From positions 1 through 35,240 of the forward strand of contig CAADGL010000005.1 of the NCBI GenBank assembly GCA_900696525.1: DNA of 35,240 bases, written 5' to 3'. The position numbers were made by a program, and so were the translations under genes. The notes below the pieces were generated by a model. That model searched no databases. It was not told the origin of the DNA and worked only from the letters and a program-made list of their open reading frames with translations. Numbering within the stretch: position 1 is the stretch's first letter; every line of letters starts with the position of its first letter. Positions 16,899 through 26,480 of this stretch are shown piece after piece. The DNA is from an uncultured Planctomycetota bacterium. GTDB taxonomy: Bacteria > Planctomycetota > Phycisphaerae > UBA1845 > Fen-1342.

Positions 16899-18767
16899 AT
16901 GACCACCGCCACGACCGCCCAGGACAGCCACCACCGCTCGAAAGCCACGACCGAGTTGCAGCACGCCGCCATCCGCTTCGCGGGTGACTCCGGCGACGGC
17001 ATGCAGCTCGCCGGCACGCAGTTCACGAACACCTCCGCCGTGTTCGGGAACGACGTGAGCACACTGCCGGATTTTCCGGCGGAGATCCGTGCGCCGGCGG
17101 GCACGCTGGCGGGCGTCTCGGGCTTTCAGATCAACTTCAGCAGCCACCCGATTCACACGCCCGGCGACCAGGTCGATGCGCTGATCGCGATGAACCCGGC
17201 GGCGCTGCGCACGAACATCAAGGACCTGATCGACGGCGGCATCCTGATCGTGAACACCGACGAGTTCACCGCCACGAACCTGAAGCTGGCGAAGTTCGAC
17301 CAGAACCCGCTCGAAAGCGGCGAGCTGAAGCCCTACCGCGTCTACAAGGTGCCCATCACCAAGCACACGCTGGAAGCGGTCGTCCCAGCCGGTCTCGGAT
17401 CGAAAGAATCGGCCCGCTGCCGCAACTTCTACGCGCTGGGCCTCGTGTTCTGGCTTTTCGACCGCCCGCTCGACACCACGCTCAACTGGATTCATTCCAA
17501 GTTCGGCAAGGTTCCCGCCGTCGCCGAGGCCAACACGCTCGCGCTCAAGGCCGGCTACAACTTCGGTGAGACCGCCGAGCTGTTCCCCGTACGGTACAAG
17601 GTCAACCGCGCCCGCCTCGCGCCCGGCAGGTATCGCAACCTGACCGGCAATCAGGCCCTGGCGATCGGGCTGATCACCGCGGCGCGCAAGGCCGGAAAGG
17701 CGCTCTTCTACGGCTCCTACCCCATCACCCCGGCCAGCGACATCCTGCACGAGCTCTCCGCCAACAAGAACTTCGACGTCCGCACCTTCCAGGCCGAGGA
17801 CGAGATCGCCGCCATCTGCGCCACCATCGGCGCGGCCTACGCCGGCGCCATCAGCGTCACGGGCACGAGCGGCCCCGGCGTCGCCCTGAAGCAGGAGGCG
17901 ATCGGCCTGGCCGTCATGACCGAACTGCCCCTGGTGATCGTCAACGTCCAGCGCGGCGGCCCGAGCACCGGGCTCCCGACCAAGACCGAGCAGGCCGACC
18001 TCTGGCAGGCGATCCTCGGCCGCAACGGCGAATGCCCCGTGCCGGTCATCGCCGCGCAATCCCCGGCGGACTGCTTCCATGCCGCGATTGAGGCCGTCCG
18101 CATCGCCGTGCGCTTCATGACGCCCGTCATCCTGCTGACCGACGGCTACCTGGCCAACGGGTCGGAGCCGTGGCGGATCATGGCGTCGGGCGAGATCGCG
18201 CCGATCGAGGTGCGGCACGCGCAGGAGGCGGCGGATTTCCAGCCCTATCGGCGCGACGAGCTGGGCGCGCGGCCGTGGGCGATTCCCGGGACGCCGGGGC
18301 TCGAGCACCGCATCGGCGGGCTGGAGAAGCAGGACGTGACGGGCAACGTGAACTACGAGCCGGAGAACCACCAGCGGATGGTGAACTTGCGGGCGGAGAA
18401 GGTCGCCAACGTGGCGACGCAGATTCCGGAGCAGGAGGTCTTCGGCGACGAGAGCGGCGAATTGCTGCTGGTCTCCTGGGGCGGCACGTACGGCAGCGTG
18501 CGCACCGCCTGCGAGCGCATGCGCGAGGCCGGCCACAGCGTCTCGCACATGCACCTGCGCTGGTTGAACCCGATGCCGGGCAACGTCGAGCAGCTCCTGC
18601 GGCGTTTCCGGCGCGTGCTGGTCTGCGAGCTGAACATGGGGCAGCTCCAGTTCATGCTCCAGGGCCGCTTCTGCATTCCGTGCGTGGGGCTGCACAAGGT
18701 TCAGGGCCGGCCCTTCATCGTCGGCGAGATCGTCAGCCGCATCGAGGAACTTCTCGGAGGACGTTGA
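16899..18767 (+). CDS. korA: 2-oxoacid:ferredoxin oxidoreductase, fused gamma-alpha subunit (KorA type)
   Basis: The protein has 622 residues. The gamma domain comes first (RFAGDSGDGMQLAGTQF, about 27-43, then FPAEIRAPAGT), followed by the alpha domain from about 248 (NQALAIGLITAARKAG, FYGSYPITPASDILHEL, QAEDEIAAICATIGAAYAG, TGTSGPG, GGPSTGLPTKTEQADL). With the beta subunit it oxidatively decarboxylates a 2-oxoacid, most likely 2-oxoglutarate, with CoA and ferredoxin, using TPP and iron-sulfur clusters. The fused gamma-alpha plus separate beta layout fits the KorAB class. It replaces or complements the NAD-linked 2-oxoglutarate dehydrogenase and suits low-oxygen or reductive metabolism. KorB follows after one base. 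Confidence 0.93.
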   Translation: MTTATTAQDSHHRSKATTELQHAAIRFAGDSGDGMQLAGTQFTNTSAVFGNDVSTLPDFPAEIRAPAGTLAGVSGFQINFSSHPIHTPGDQVDALIAMNPAALRTNIKDLIDGGILIVNTDEFTATNLKLAKFDQNPLESGELKPYRVYKVPITKHTLEAVVPAGLGSKESARCRNFYALGLVFWLFDRPLDTTLNWIHSKFGKVPAVAEANTLALKAGYNFGETAELFPVRYKVNRARLAPGRYRNLTGNQALAIGLITAARKAGKALFYGSYPITPASDILHELSANKNFDVRTFQAEDEIAAICATIGAAYAGAISVTGTSGPGVALKQEAIGLAVMTELPLVIVNVQRGGPSTGLPTKTEQADLWQAILGRNGECPVPVIAAQSPADCFHAAIEAVRIAVRFMTPVILLTDGYLANGSEPWRIMASGEIAPIEVRHAQEAADFQPYRRDELGARPWAIPGTPGLEHRIGGLEKQDVTGNVNYEPENHQRMVNLRAEKVANVATQIPEQEVFGDESGELLLVSWGGTYGSVRTACERMREAGHSVSHMHLRWLNPMPGNVEQLLRRFRRVLVCELNMGQLQFMLQGRFCIPCVGLHKVQGRPFIVGEIVSRIEELLGGR

Positions 18768-18768
18768 C

Positions 18769-19766
<998 letters not shown>

Positions 19767-19782
<16 letters not shown>

Positions 19783-20837
19783 ACCGGCTCCTGCGCATCG
19801 ACCCCCAGGCGCCCGGACCACACGCCATCCGCCGCGCGGCCGAGTGCCTTCGCGCCGGCGGCCTCGTCGCGTTCCCCACCGAGACCGTCTACGGCCTCGG
19901 CGCCAACGCGCTCGACCCCGCGGCTGTTCAGCGGATCTTCGAGGCCAAGGGCCGGCCACCGGCAAACCCGCTCATCGTCCACGCCCGCGACGCCGCGGCC
20001 GCCCGCGCTCTGGCGCTCGATTGGCCGCCTGAAGCCGACACGCTCGCCCACGCCTGCTGGCCCGGCCCGCTCACGCTCGTCGTCACGAAGCACGACCGCG
20101 TTCCCGGCATCGTCACCGCCGGCGGCCCAACCGTCGCGCTGCGCGTGCCCGACCACCCCGTCGCCCTCGCCTTGCTGCGAGCCGCCGACGTCCCCATCGC
20201 CGCACCCAGCGCCAACCGCTCCGGCGAGCTGTCACCCACCCGCGCGGAGCACGTGCTGGCCAGCGCCCTCGCCGACCGCCTCGACCTGCTGCTCGACGCC
20301 GGCCCGACCCCCGGCGGCATCGAATCCACTGTCATCGATCTGACCGTTCGTCCCGCATGCGTTCTTAGGCTCGGACTGCTTTCGCCCAGCCGCCTCAGCG
20401 ACCTGCTCGGCGCACCGGTGTGCGTGGCGCGCGGCGGAGGCGGCCCGGCGAAGCCGGACACCGCCGCGCCCGCGGGCTCCACCGAACCCGCGGCGGCGGA
20501 GCGCTCGCCGGGCCGGATGAGCCGGCACTACGCGCCGCGGGCCCGGCTCGAGCACCGCGCCGACGCCGCGCAGCGCGTCGCCGAGCTGCTGGCCGCTGGC
20601 CGACGGGTGGGGTGGCTGACGTTCGGCGTCGATGCCGCGCCGCGGCCGCCGGCCGACTCGCGGCTGCGGCGGATCGTGATGCCGGCGGACGCGGGGGCGT
20701 ACTCGGCCCGGTTCTACGCGGCGCTGCACGAGCTGGACGGCGAGGGTGTAGAGTACATCATCGTGGACGAGCCGCCGGCGAAGGATTCGTGGCTGGCGAT
20801 CCGCGACCGGCTTGAGCGTGCAAGCCGCACGCCATGA
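19767..20837 (+). CDS. L-threonylcarbamoyladenylate synthase, Sua5 type, probable CTG start
   Basis: It makes threonylcarbamoyl-AMP from threonine, bicarbonate and ATP for the t6A37 modification of ANN-decoding tRNAs. The YrdC domain covers about residues 18-205 (GGLVAFPTETVYGLGANAL, EAKGRPPANPLIVH, WPGPLTLVV, VALRVPDHPVA, APSANRSGELSPT). The linker SPGRMSRHYAP and the C-terminal Sua5 domain follow; total about 356 residues, normal for Sua5. In this frame a stop lies at 19740-19742 and no ATG, GTG or TTG occurs until GTG 20145, which would delete a third of the catalytic domain. CTG 19767 has GAGGG six bases upstream and is my choice; CTG 19791 is an alternative without a ribosome site. It overlaps korB by 16 bases, so coupling is likely. 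A sequencing error at the junction is possible. Confidence 0.85.
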
Positions 20838-20880
20838 GCGCGGGGTTGACGGAGGCGTTGAACGCGGAGAGCGACGCACG

Positions 20881-21306
20881 ATGCACGAGACGTTCAACAG
20901 CCCGCGCGGCCCGGAGCCGGTGGGCGCCTACCCGCACGCGAAGCGATTCGGCAAACTGCTGTTCATCTCCGGCATGGGGCCGCGGCAGCGCGGGCAGCGG
21001 GGGATTCCCGGTGTGACGCTGGATGAGCACGGCGCGGTCGTCGCCTACGACATCGCGGCGCAGTGCCGCGCGGTGTTCGAGAACCTGCGCTGGATCATCG
21101 AGGACGCGGGAGCGCGCTGGGAGGACATCCTGGACGTGACGACGTTCCTGACGAACATGAAGGACGACTTCGCGGTCTACAACCGGCTGTACGCCGAGCA
21201 TTTTTCCGGCCCGGGCAACCCGAACCCGACGCGCACGACGGTCGAAGTCACCTCGCTGCCGACGCCGATCGCGATCGAACTGAAGGTGATCGTCGCCCTG
21301 CCCTGA
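20881..21306 (+). CDS. Rid-family (YjgF/YER057c) deaminase, 2-aminomuconate deaminase-like
   Basis: The protein has 141 residues from ATG 20881, with GGAGAG upstream. Rid proteins are trimeric enamine/imine deaminases. The key arginine is Arg118 in NPTRTTVEV, and Glu133 lies in IAIELKV near the active-site position. The N-terminal GAYPHAKRFGKLLFISG, GVTLDEHG and the middle ENLRWIIEDAG-ARWEDILDVTTFLTNM resemble the subgroup that includes 2-aminomuconate deaminase rather than plain RidA; this is judged from memory of the family, not a search. No kynurenine or aminomuconate pathway genes are nearby, so a general imine-scavenging role remains possible. It follows the Sua5 gene by 43 bases on the same strand. 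Confidence 0.85.
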   Translation: MHETFNSPRGPEPVGAYPHAKRFGKLLFISGMGPRQRGQRGIPGVTLDEHGAVVAYDIAAQCRAVFENLRWIIEDAGARWEDILDVTTFLTNMKDDFAVYNRLYAEHFSGPGNPNPTRTTVEVTSLPTPIAIELKVIVALP

Positions 21307-21330
21307 CCCTGGCTCCGCGCCAGAGCCGGG
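21307..21330 (+). terminator. Hairpin after the Rid-family gene
   Basis: CCC-T-GGCTC pairs with GAGCC-GGG (one bulged T at 21310) around a 7-base loop, immediately after the stop codon. No T-run follows. It lies between this gene and the convergent kinase gene. Confidence 0.4.
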
Positions 21331-21422
21331 CGGTCCGCAACCCCGCCGCAAGCGGACACACGAGACTATCTCAGAACCCGATCCGCGCCGCGCCCGTTCC
21401 GGCCCCGGCCTCAGCGCACCGC

Positions 21423-23315
21423 TCACGTCCGCCCGTAGCGCCGCAGTTTCCACTCCCGCCGCGCCGGCGCCGCCGCGAGCTTCTCCTCCGAGAGCCGCGC
21501 GACGGCTCGCCAGACCGCGCGCCATTCGCGCGGGCCGCGTCCGAACCCTGCGCAATACGCGCGCAGGAAACGCAAACGGTCGCTGCGCGTCAGCCCCGCG
21601 ACGCCCAGCAGGCTCACGTGCAACCTCGCCAGGGCACGATGATGATCGAGCGCCGCCGCCGCCGGCCTGCGCCGCAGGCCGTCCATGTCGATCCAGGCCA
21701 GCCTCGGCCCCGGCCCCGGCAGAACCAGCAGGTTGCCCGCCTTGCAGTCGCGATGGATGAAGCCTCGCTCTTGCAGCCGGCGAACCTGCACGGCGAGCGC
21801 GGCGGCCAGGCCGCGCTTGTGCCGATGCCAGTCCGCCGGGCTCAGCCGTCGCGGCGCGGACCTCAGGTGAGTCTCCAGGTCCTGGGCCCCGGGAATCGCT
21901 TCCGTCAGCAGCAGGCTGTCGAGCACCAGCGGCCCCAGCCGCCGTTCGAGCAGCGCCAGCGGCCGCGCCGTCGGAAGGTCGCGATGCAGCAGCGCGTGCC
22001 CCATCTTCCAACCGCGGGCGCTGCGCGACGGCGCAACCAGCAGCCGCAGCCGTCGCCAGACGTTCCGGCCCAGCGGCCGCTTGATGATCACCGGCAGGGC
22101 CGCGCCGTCGCCCGTGCTCAGCACGGCGCGCGTCACGGCCGCGGAGTGCGAAGCCTTGCACGCCGGCGCATCCTCGGCGAACCAGGCCAGCGGCGACCGC
22201 AGTTGCCGCCGCCACCATTCGCGCTCCAGCACGAGCCGCGAGGCCGGCGATTCGCTGACGGCGTGCTTGCAGCGCACGAGCACCTGCGCCGACCAGCCGC
22301 CGCCCAGCGTCACACGCCCGTAGTACCGTCCGCCGCGCCCCAGCCGCCGGTCGCGCTGCGCCCAGAGGCGCTCGGCGTGCCGCCGGGCCGCATCCTTGAG
22401 GGCGCGCACAAGCTGCTCGAAATCCAGGCCAAGGGCCCGCCCGTGCGGAAACTCGGCCTCGTACTCGCCGCGCCAGCGCAGATAGGCGCGCAGGAAGCGC
22501 AGCCGGTCGCCAACGCTGCTGTGCCGGGCGAACCACTGGTTGAGCTGGGCCAGGTTACGAACGACGGCGGCGTCGCTGAGCGGCGAGCCGAGCCGCGCGC
22601 TGTGCAGGTCGACCAGCGCCGCCCGGTACCGCCGCGGCGCCACCGGCTGCACCAGGATGTTGTTCGCGTGCATGTCGATGTGCTCGAAGCCCGCCTGGTG
22701 GGCCCGGGCAATCAGTTCACCGAGCAGGTCGCAGAGCTGCGCTGTGTCCTCGCGGCGGCGGCACGCGTCGCCGTCCGCCGCGATCATCCGCCAGAATTCG
22801 CTCAGGGTGTGCGCGGGCTCCAACGCCTCCGTCACCAGCAGCGCGCCCGTGCGCCCGTCGCAGCGCACCCGCGTCGTGTAGCCGGCGGGGCGCACGGCGG
22901 CGATGCCGAACCGCAGGGCGTACAGGCCGCTGGCCCATTCGCTGCGGCAACCGGGGACGCGCCACAATGCCCGCAGGACGTCCAGTCCGCGCGTGCGGTA
23001 GTACTTCAGGTAGTACGCGCGCCCCTCGAGCACGCCGCGCCACACCGACCGCAGGGCGTTCTGCTTGATCAGCCGCCAGCCCTGCCGTTCGGGCGCCCCC
23101 CAAACGTTCGCGGGCGTGCGCTCCAGCACGTCCCGGAAGCCCTCTCGGCAAGTCCACGGAAGGCCGTCATAGGCAGCCTGCGCCACGCGAAGAACGTCGG
23201 CCCACCCGGCCCCCGCCTCGCCAGGCCCGCCGCCGCCGGAACCGGACTCGGACCGAGCGACGCTTACCCCGGACGCCGGCGGCAGTTGGAGTTCGACGGT
23301 GTTTGTACGTGACAT
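21423..23315 (-). CDS. Tandem lipopolysaccharide-kinase-like protein (two WaaP/InaA-type kinase domains)
   Basis: The protein has 630 residues from ATG 23315; an ATG at 23369 would add 18 residues, and neither has a clear ribosome site. Two kinase-like halves are visible. Half one: Lys104 in YYLKYYR, catalytic H212-x-D214 and Asn219 in HIDMHANNILV, metal-binding Asp236 in LVDLHSARLG. Half two: Lys412 in VIIKRPLGR, H521-R-D523 and Asn528 in IHRDCKAGNLLV, Asp543 in WIDMDGLRR. Both halves keep the C-lobe text RLRFLRAY (271-278 and 580-587), pointing to internal duplication. This family phosphorylates sugars of the LPS core or Kdo at the inner membrane face. Both catalytic sets look intact, so two activities or two acceptor sites are possible. 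It is divergent from asnA. Confidence 0.82.
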   Translation of the reverse strand: MSRTNTVELQLPPASGVSVARSESGSGGGGPGEAGAGWADVLRVAQAAYDGLPWTCREGFRDVLERTPANVWGAPERQGWRLIKQNALRSVWRGVLEGRAYYLKYYRTRGLDVLRALWRVPGCRSEWASGLYALRFGIAAVRPAGYTTRVRCDGRTGALLVTEALEPAHTLSEFWRMIAADGDACRRREDTAQLCDLLGELIARAHQAGFEHIDMHANNILVQPVAPRRYRAALVDLHSARLGSPLSDAAVVRNLAQLNQWFARHSSVGDRLRFLRAYLRWRGEYEAEFPHGRALGLDFEQLVRALKDAARRHAERLWAQRDRRLGRGGRYYGRVTLGGGWSAQVLVRCKHAVSESPASRLVLEREWWRRQLRSPLAWFAEDAPACKASHSAAVTRAVLSTGDGAALPVIIKRPLGRNVWRRLRLLVAPSRSARGWKMGHALLHRDLPTARPLALLERRLGPLVLDSLLLTEAIPGAQDLETHLRSAPRRLSPADWHRHKRGLAAALAVQVRRLQERGFIHRDCKAGNLLVLPGPGPRLAWIDMDGLRRRPAAAALDHHRALARLHVSLLGVAGLTRSDRLRFLRAYCAGFGRGPREWRAVWRAVARLSEEKLAAAPARREWKLRRYGRT

Positions 23316-23557
23316 TTTCGACGTGAGCCCCGGCGCCGTTCTGGAAGTCTCGGCAGGCGCGTACCGCATTCTACGCGGACCCGCCGTGTCCAGCTACAGA
23401 TACCCGCCGGGACGCCGCCGGGGCATACGGTTTGCCACCATGAGAGTGTCACGCCGGCGCGCGGAGCGCCTCGCACCGGCGGCAGGCCACACGAGGGAGT
23501 TCTGCGAGCGGGGGCCTGCGGCATTTGGCGCAGGACACTCACTTCCAGGAGACAGGC

Positions 23558-24700
23558 ATGTCCACCGCAACGCTTGAGAAGAAGGCCGATCTGGCCGGCC
23601 CGGGGATCAGCACCTACCCCGAGGTCGAAAAGGCACTGCCCCGCGACTATCAGCCGCTGCTCAGTCCCATGGACACCATGAAGGCCGTCTTCGACGTCAA
23701 ACGCTACATCGAGGACCATCTCTGCAAGGCGCTCAACCTGCAAATGGTGCAGGTCCCGCTGATCGTCGATCGCGACAGCGGCGTCAACGACTATCTCGAC
23801 CGCGACGGCTCCCGCACGCCGATCGAGTTCCCCTGCGGCCTGGGGCTCAGGCGCCCCATCCAGGCCCAGATCGTGCAGGCGGCCACGAAGTGGAAGCGCA
23901 TGGCGTTGCGGCAGTTCGGCTGCGGGCCGGGCGAAGGCATCTGCACGGACATGCGGGCCGTGCGGAAGGACTACTTCCTGGATCACGATCACAGCGCCTA
24001 CGTCGACCAGTGGGATTGGGAGCGCGTGATCACTCCGCAGGAACGCAGCCTCGACTTCCTCAAGGACGTCGTGCGGAAGATCTGGAAGGTGATCCGCGGC
24101 GCGGCCCAACACGTCCAGAAGCGCTTCCCCGCGCTGAAGACCGACCGCTATCCCGAGATCCCGGAGCAGCTCACGTTCATCCACGCCGAGGAGATGCTCG
24201 AACGCTATCCCGACCTGCCGCGCAAGCAGCGCGAGTCGCGTACGCTCCAGGAGGTCTCGCCCGCGCTCTTCATCATCGGCATCGGCTGGCCGCTCAAGGA
24301 CGGCTACCCCCACGAGATGCGCGCCGCCGACTACGACGACTGGGTCACGGAGACCGTCCGCAGAAACGGCGAAACGTTCCACGGCCTCAACGGCGACATC
24401 CTCGTCTGGAACCCCGTCACCCGCCGTCGGCACGAGCTTTCCAGCATGGGCATCCGCGTGACTAGGGACACGCTCAAGGTCCAACTCAAAATGGCCGGGC
24501 AGGAGCACTTCCTGAAGCTGCCTTACCACCAGGCCATACTCAACGACCAGATCCCGCTCAGCATCGGCGGCGGCATCGGCCAGTCGCGCACCTACATGTA
24601 CCTGCTGCGCACCGCGCACCTGGGCGAAGTCAGCGTCACCGTCTGGCCCAGGGAGCTCACCGACATCTGCCGCCGACGGAACATCAATGTGCTGGAGTAA
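23558..24700 (+). CDS. asnA: Aspartate-ammonia ligase (asparagine synthetase A)
   Basis: The protein has 380 residues from ATG 23558, preceded by AGGAGA at 5-base spacing. AsnA is a class II aminoacyl-tRNA-synthetase-like homodimer that makes asparagine from aspartate, ammonia and ATP. Family text: SPMDTMKAVFDVKRYIEDHL, SGVNDYLDRDGSRTPIEFP, then KDYFLDHDHSAYVDQWDWE and the C-terminal GGGIGQSRTYMYLLRTAHLG motif. It is about 50 residues longer than the E. coli enzyme; extra residues lie at the N-terminus and in the middle (about 165-250). The 188-base upstream region holds several short GC-rich inverted repeats but no recognised riboswitch. A perfect hairpin follows the stop. Confidence 0.93.
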   Translation: MSTATLEKKADLAGPGISTYPEVEKALPRDYQPLLSPMDTMKAVFDVKRYIEDHLCKALNLQMVQVPLIVDRDSGVNDYLDRDGSRTPIEFPCGLGLRRPIQAQIVQAATKWKRMALRQFGCGPGEGICTDMRAVRKDYFLDHDHSAYVDQWDWERVITPQERSLDFLKDVVRKIWKVIRGAAQHVQKRFPALKTDRYPEIPEQLTFIHAEEMLERYPDLPRKQRESRTLQEVSPALFIIGIGWPLKDGYPHEMRAADYDDWVTETVRRNGETFHGLNGDILVWNPVTRRRHELSSMGIRVTRDTLKVQLKMAGQEHFLKLPYHQAILNDQIPLSIGGGIGQSRTYMYLLRTAHLGEVSVTVWPRELTDICRRRNINVLE

Positions 24701-24713
24701 CGCCGCGGACGCC

Positions 24714-24738
24714 AGGCACGCCGTAGTGCGGCGTGCCT
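24714..24738. terminator. Perfect hairpin between convergent genes, overlapping a stop codon
   Basis: AGGCACGCCG and CGGCGTGCCT form a 10-bp perfect stem with loop TAGTG. The right arm covers two of the three stop-codon bases of the minus-strand gene (TAG at 24739-24737). No T-run. It probably ends transcripts from both sides; its compact palindromic form would also fit a short dispersed repeat. Confidence 0.55.
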
Positions 24739-25483
24739 AGTGCTCAATGCTCAGCCGGCGGCGCATCAGCCGCGCCGCCGCCAGAACCAGCACGCCCGCG
24801 AGCAACCCGAGCGTCAGCGTCGACGTGGCGGGGATCGCCGCTGCCGGCACGCCCGCGTACAGCGTGTCCGCCGTCCAGGCGAAGACGCCCGACAGCGGCG
24901 CCGAGCCGATCTCGAAGCCGACGATCGGCTGATCGGACAGTACGCCGAGAAAATGCCCCTCCGTCGCCGACTCGCCCGATCCGAACTGCGCGAACGGCGT
25001 CGCGGTGTTGGCGACGACGGCCTGGGGCGTGATAAGCGAGATGGCGCCGGCCGGCGCCAGGCGCGTGGTGACGACGACCACGCCGACGGCGCGCACCTGG
25101 CGCTGCGGGCCGGCGCCGTGGAAGACGGCGATGCGGTCGCCGGGCAGGAAACGTCCCCAGGCGCCGGGCAGGCCCAGGCTGTGGGGCGCGGTGTGCGTCG
25201 GGAAGTAGTCGGTGACGCGCGCATCGCTGGGGACGTAGGCGCCCGGCTGATCGCGCCAGTCGTAGAACTGCCACTGCCCCGGGTAGCCCCCGACGGGCTG
25301 GCCGAAGGTCAGCGCCGTTCCGGCGGGGATCTGCTCGAACGTGAGGGTCGCGTTCGTGTCGAGCCCCGCCTGCTGCAGGGCCGCCAGGAACGCGCCAGGA
25401 TCGTTGAACGTCTGCACATCGGCCAGCACACCGGGCGCCAGCAGCATGATCAACAGGCCGGGCATCGGGCGTCGCGTATGCAT
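24737..25483 (-). CDS. Exported protein with IPTL/PEP-CTERM-like C-terminal sorting tail
   Basis: The protein has 248 residues. ATG 25483 follows GAGAGGAGCAACATC, a good ribosome site. A signal peptide covers about 1-21 (GLLIMLLAPGVLA). The body is a predicted beta-sandwich (TFEQIPAGTALTFGQPVGG, WGRFLPGDRIAVFHG, VVVVTTRLAPAGAISL). The last part, residues 217-243, has the three-part form of exosortase-type sorting signals: short motif IPATSTLT, hydrophobic helix LGLLAGVLVLAA, basic cluster RLMRRR. The motif resembles the IPTL-CTERM variant more than VPEP. It should be exported and handed to a sorting protease or left as a surface anchor. No exosortase is in this window. It follows another exported-protein gene by 52 bases. 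Confidence 0.75.
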   Translation of the reverse strand: MHTRRPMPGLLIMLLAPGVLADVQTFNDPGAFLAALQQAGLDTNATLTFEQIPAGTALTFGQPVGGYPGQWQFYDWRDQPGAYVPSDARVTDYFPTHTAPHSLGLPGAWGRFLPGDRIAVFHGAGPQRQVRAVGVVVVTTRLAPAGAISLITPQAVVANTATPFAQFGSGESATEGHFLGVLSDQPIVGFEIGSAPLSGVFAWTADTLYAGVPAAAIPATSTLTLGLLAGVLVLAAARLMRRRLSIEH

Positions 25484-25535
25484 GATGTTGCTCCTCTCCG
25501 CCGCAGCGGCAGGGACGCTGGATTCCAAGGATGCG

Positions 25536-26291
25536 CTACGGAACGAACGCCGGCGCGCGACGCCAGAACACCTTGACCGTCGCGCCGCTCGTGCCGGTGT
25601 TGGTGATCTGGAACGTGTCCGCCCAGCAGACGATCAGGTAGCCCGGCAGCTCCGCGGCGGTCGAGGCGTTTCCGACGGTGCGGTACGTCCCGGTGTTCAC
25701 GATCACGTCCGGGTAGGCGCTCTGGCACTCCCACTCGAGGTGAACCCGGCTGTAGGCGTTTCCCGCGACCGGCGCCGACTCCGGGTCGCCGTTCTGAATG
25801 TGGATGTAGCTGATCTCGCGCGACTCGAGCAACACGTTCGACCAGGGCGTGACGGACGTGCTCGGCGGCAGATAGACCTCCAGCGGGTAGAAGCCGCCGA
25901 CCTCAAGCCGCGACAGACGCTCCTTGAGCTGGTCCGTCTGGTCTTGCAGGATCGCGATCAGCGTGTCCATGTAGTTCAGCGTCATCCCCTGGAGCATCAC
26001 GCCCGGGCGGTTCGTCACCGCCACGTTCAGACCCCCGTTCGTCACGTTCACATTCACATTCGGGTTCTTCACACAAACCGGCACGGCGTCGAGGCAGTCC
26101 GGGCCGGCGGGCTGCGGCGGCGAGGGCTCATATGCCCCCCGATCCAAGTCGGCGTCGGCGACGGCCTTGGATGCGGCCGGGCGCGCGGGGCGGCCGCCGT
26201 CCTGCGCCCACAGGAGGGACCCGCTGACGGCGAGGGTGACGAGGCTGAGGACGGCGGCCCCGGCCAGTTTCGTTCGATACGTTTCGGACAT
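25536..26291 (-). CDS. Exported protein of unknown function
   Basis: The protein has 251 residues. ATG 26291 is preceded by GGAGG at 8-base spacing. A signal peptide spans about 1-29 (GAAVLSLVTLAVSGSLLWAQ). A Pro-rich linker follows, then a two-Cys stretch (CLDAVPVCVKNP) and the alternating NVNVNVTNGGLNVAVTN, which should form an edge beta strand. A short coiled coil is likely near TLIAILQDQTDQLKERLSRL, suggesting oligomers. The C-terminal half (from about 140) is beta-rich with an aromatic end (VKVFWRRAPAFVP). I recognise no family. It is the first gene of a two-gene unit that also encodes the sorting-tail protein, divergent from the ECF sigma-kinase pair. Confidence 0.75.
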   Translation of the reverse strand: MSETYRTKLAGAAVLSLVTLAVSGSLLWAQDGGRPARPAASKAVADADLDRGAYEPSPPQPAGPDCLDAVPVCVKNPNVNVNVTNGGLNVAVTNRPGVMLQGMTLNYMDTLIAILQDQTDQLKERLSRLEVGGFYPLEVYLPPSTSVTPWSNVLLESREISYIHIQNGDPESAPVAGNAYSRVHLEWECQSAYPDVIVNTGTYRTVGNASTAAELPGYLIVCWADTFQITNTGTSGATVKVFWRRAPAFVP

Positions 26292-26369
26292 GACGTTTTC
26301 CTCCAGGATTTTCAGGCCCAGACGGCGAAATTACGATTCGCCCGTCGAGGACCGGCCCTGCCGGCCCGC

Positions 26370-26375
26370 TATAAT
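26370..26375 (+). promoter_or_regulatory. Consensus -10 box upstream of the ECF sigma gene
   Basis: A perfect TATAAT lies 105 bases before the sigma-factor ATG. The expected -35 region (about 26346-26352, GAGGAC) does not match sigma-70, so the start may need an activator. A transcript from here would begin near 26382 and carry a leader of about 100 bases containing the terminator-like hairpin at 26440-26465. Confidence 0.4.
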
Positions 26376-26439
26376 GCCGCCCGTGTCGGTCCGTCGGGGG
26401 CGGTTCCCGTCAGCCCACTACGCGACGCCGCGGCCGACC

Positions 26440-26465
26440 CGGCGCAAAGATGCGCCGCGTTTTTT
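26440..26465 (+). terminator. Intrinsic terminator-like hairpin in the leader of the ECF sigma gene
   Basis: CGGCGCA (26440-26446) pairs perfectly with TGCGCCG (26451-26457) around loop AAGA, followed by CG and six T's (26460-26465). It is the only hairpin in the window with a proper T-run on the coding strand, and it sits 15 bases before the start codon. An alternative helix CGCCG (26426-26430) with CGGCG (26440-26444) would break it, as in attenuators. Upstream there is no plus-strand gene whose transcript it would end, so a leader-control role is the better reading. Confidence 0.55.
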
Positions 26466-26480
26466 CTCGGAAAGCGCTGC

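Noticed and set aside
25341..26480. Upstream extension of the ECF sigma frame
   Set aside because: It would run antisense through two exported-protein genes. ATG 26481 has a ribosome site and gives the normal family length.
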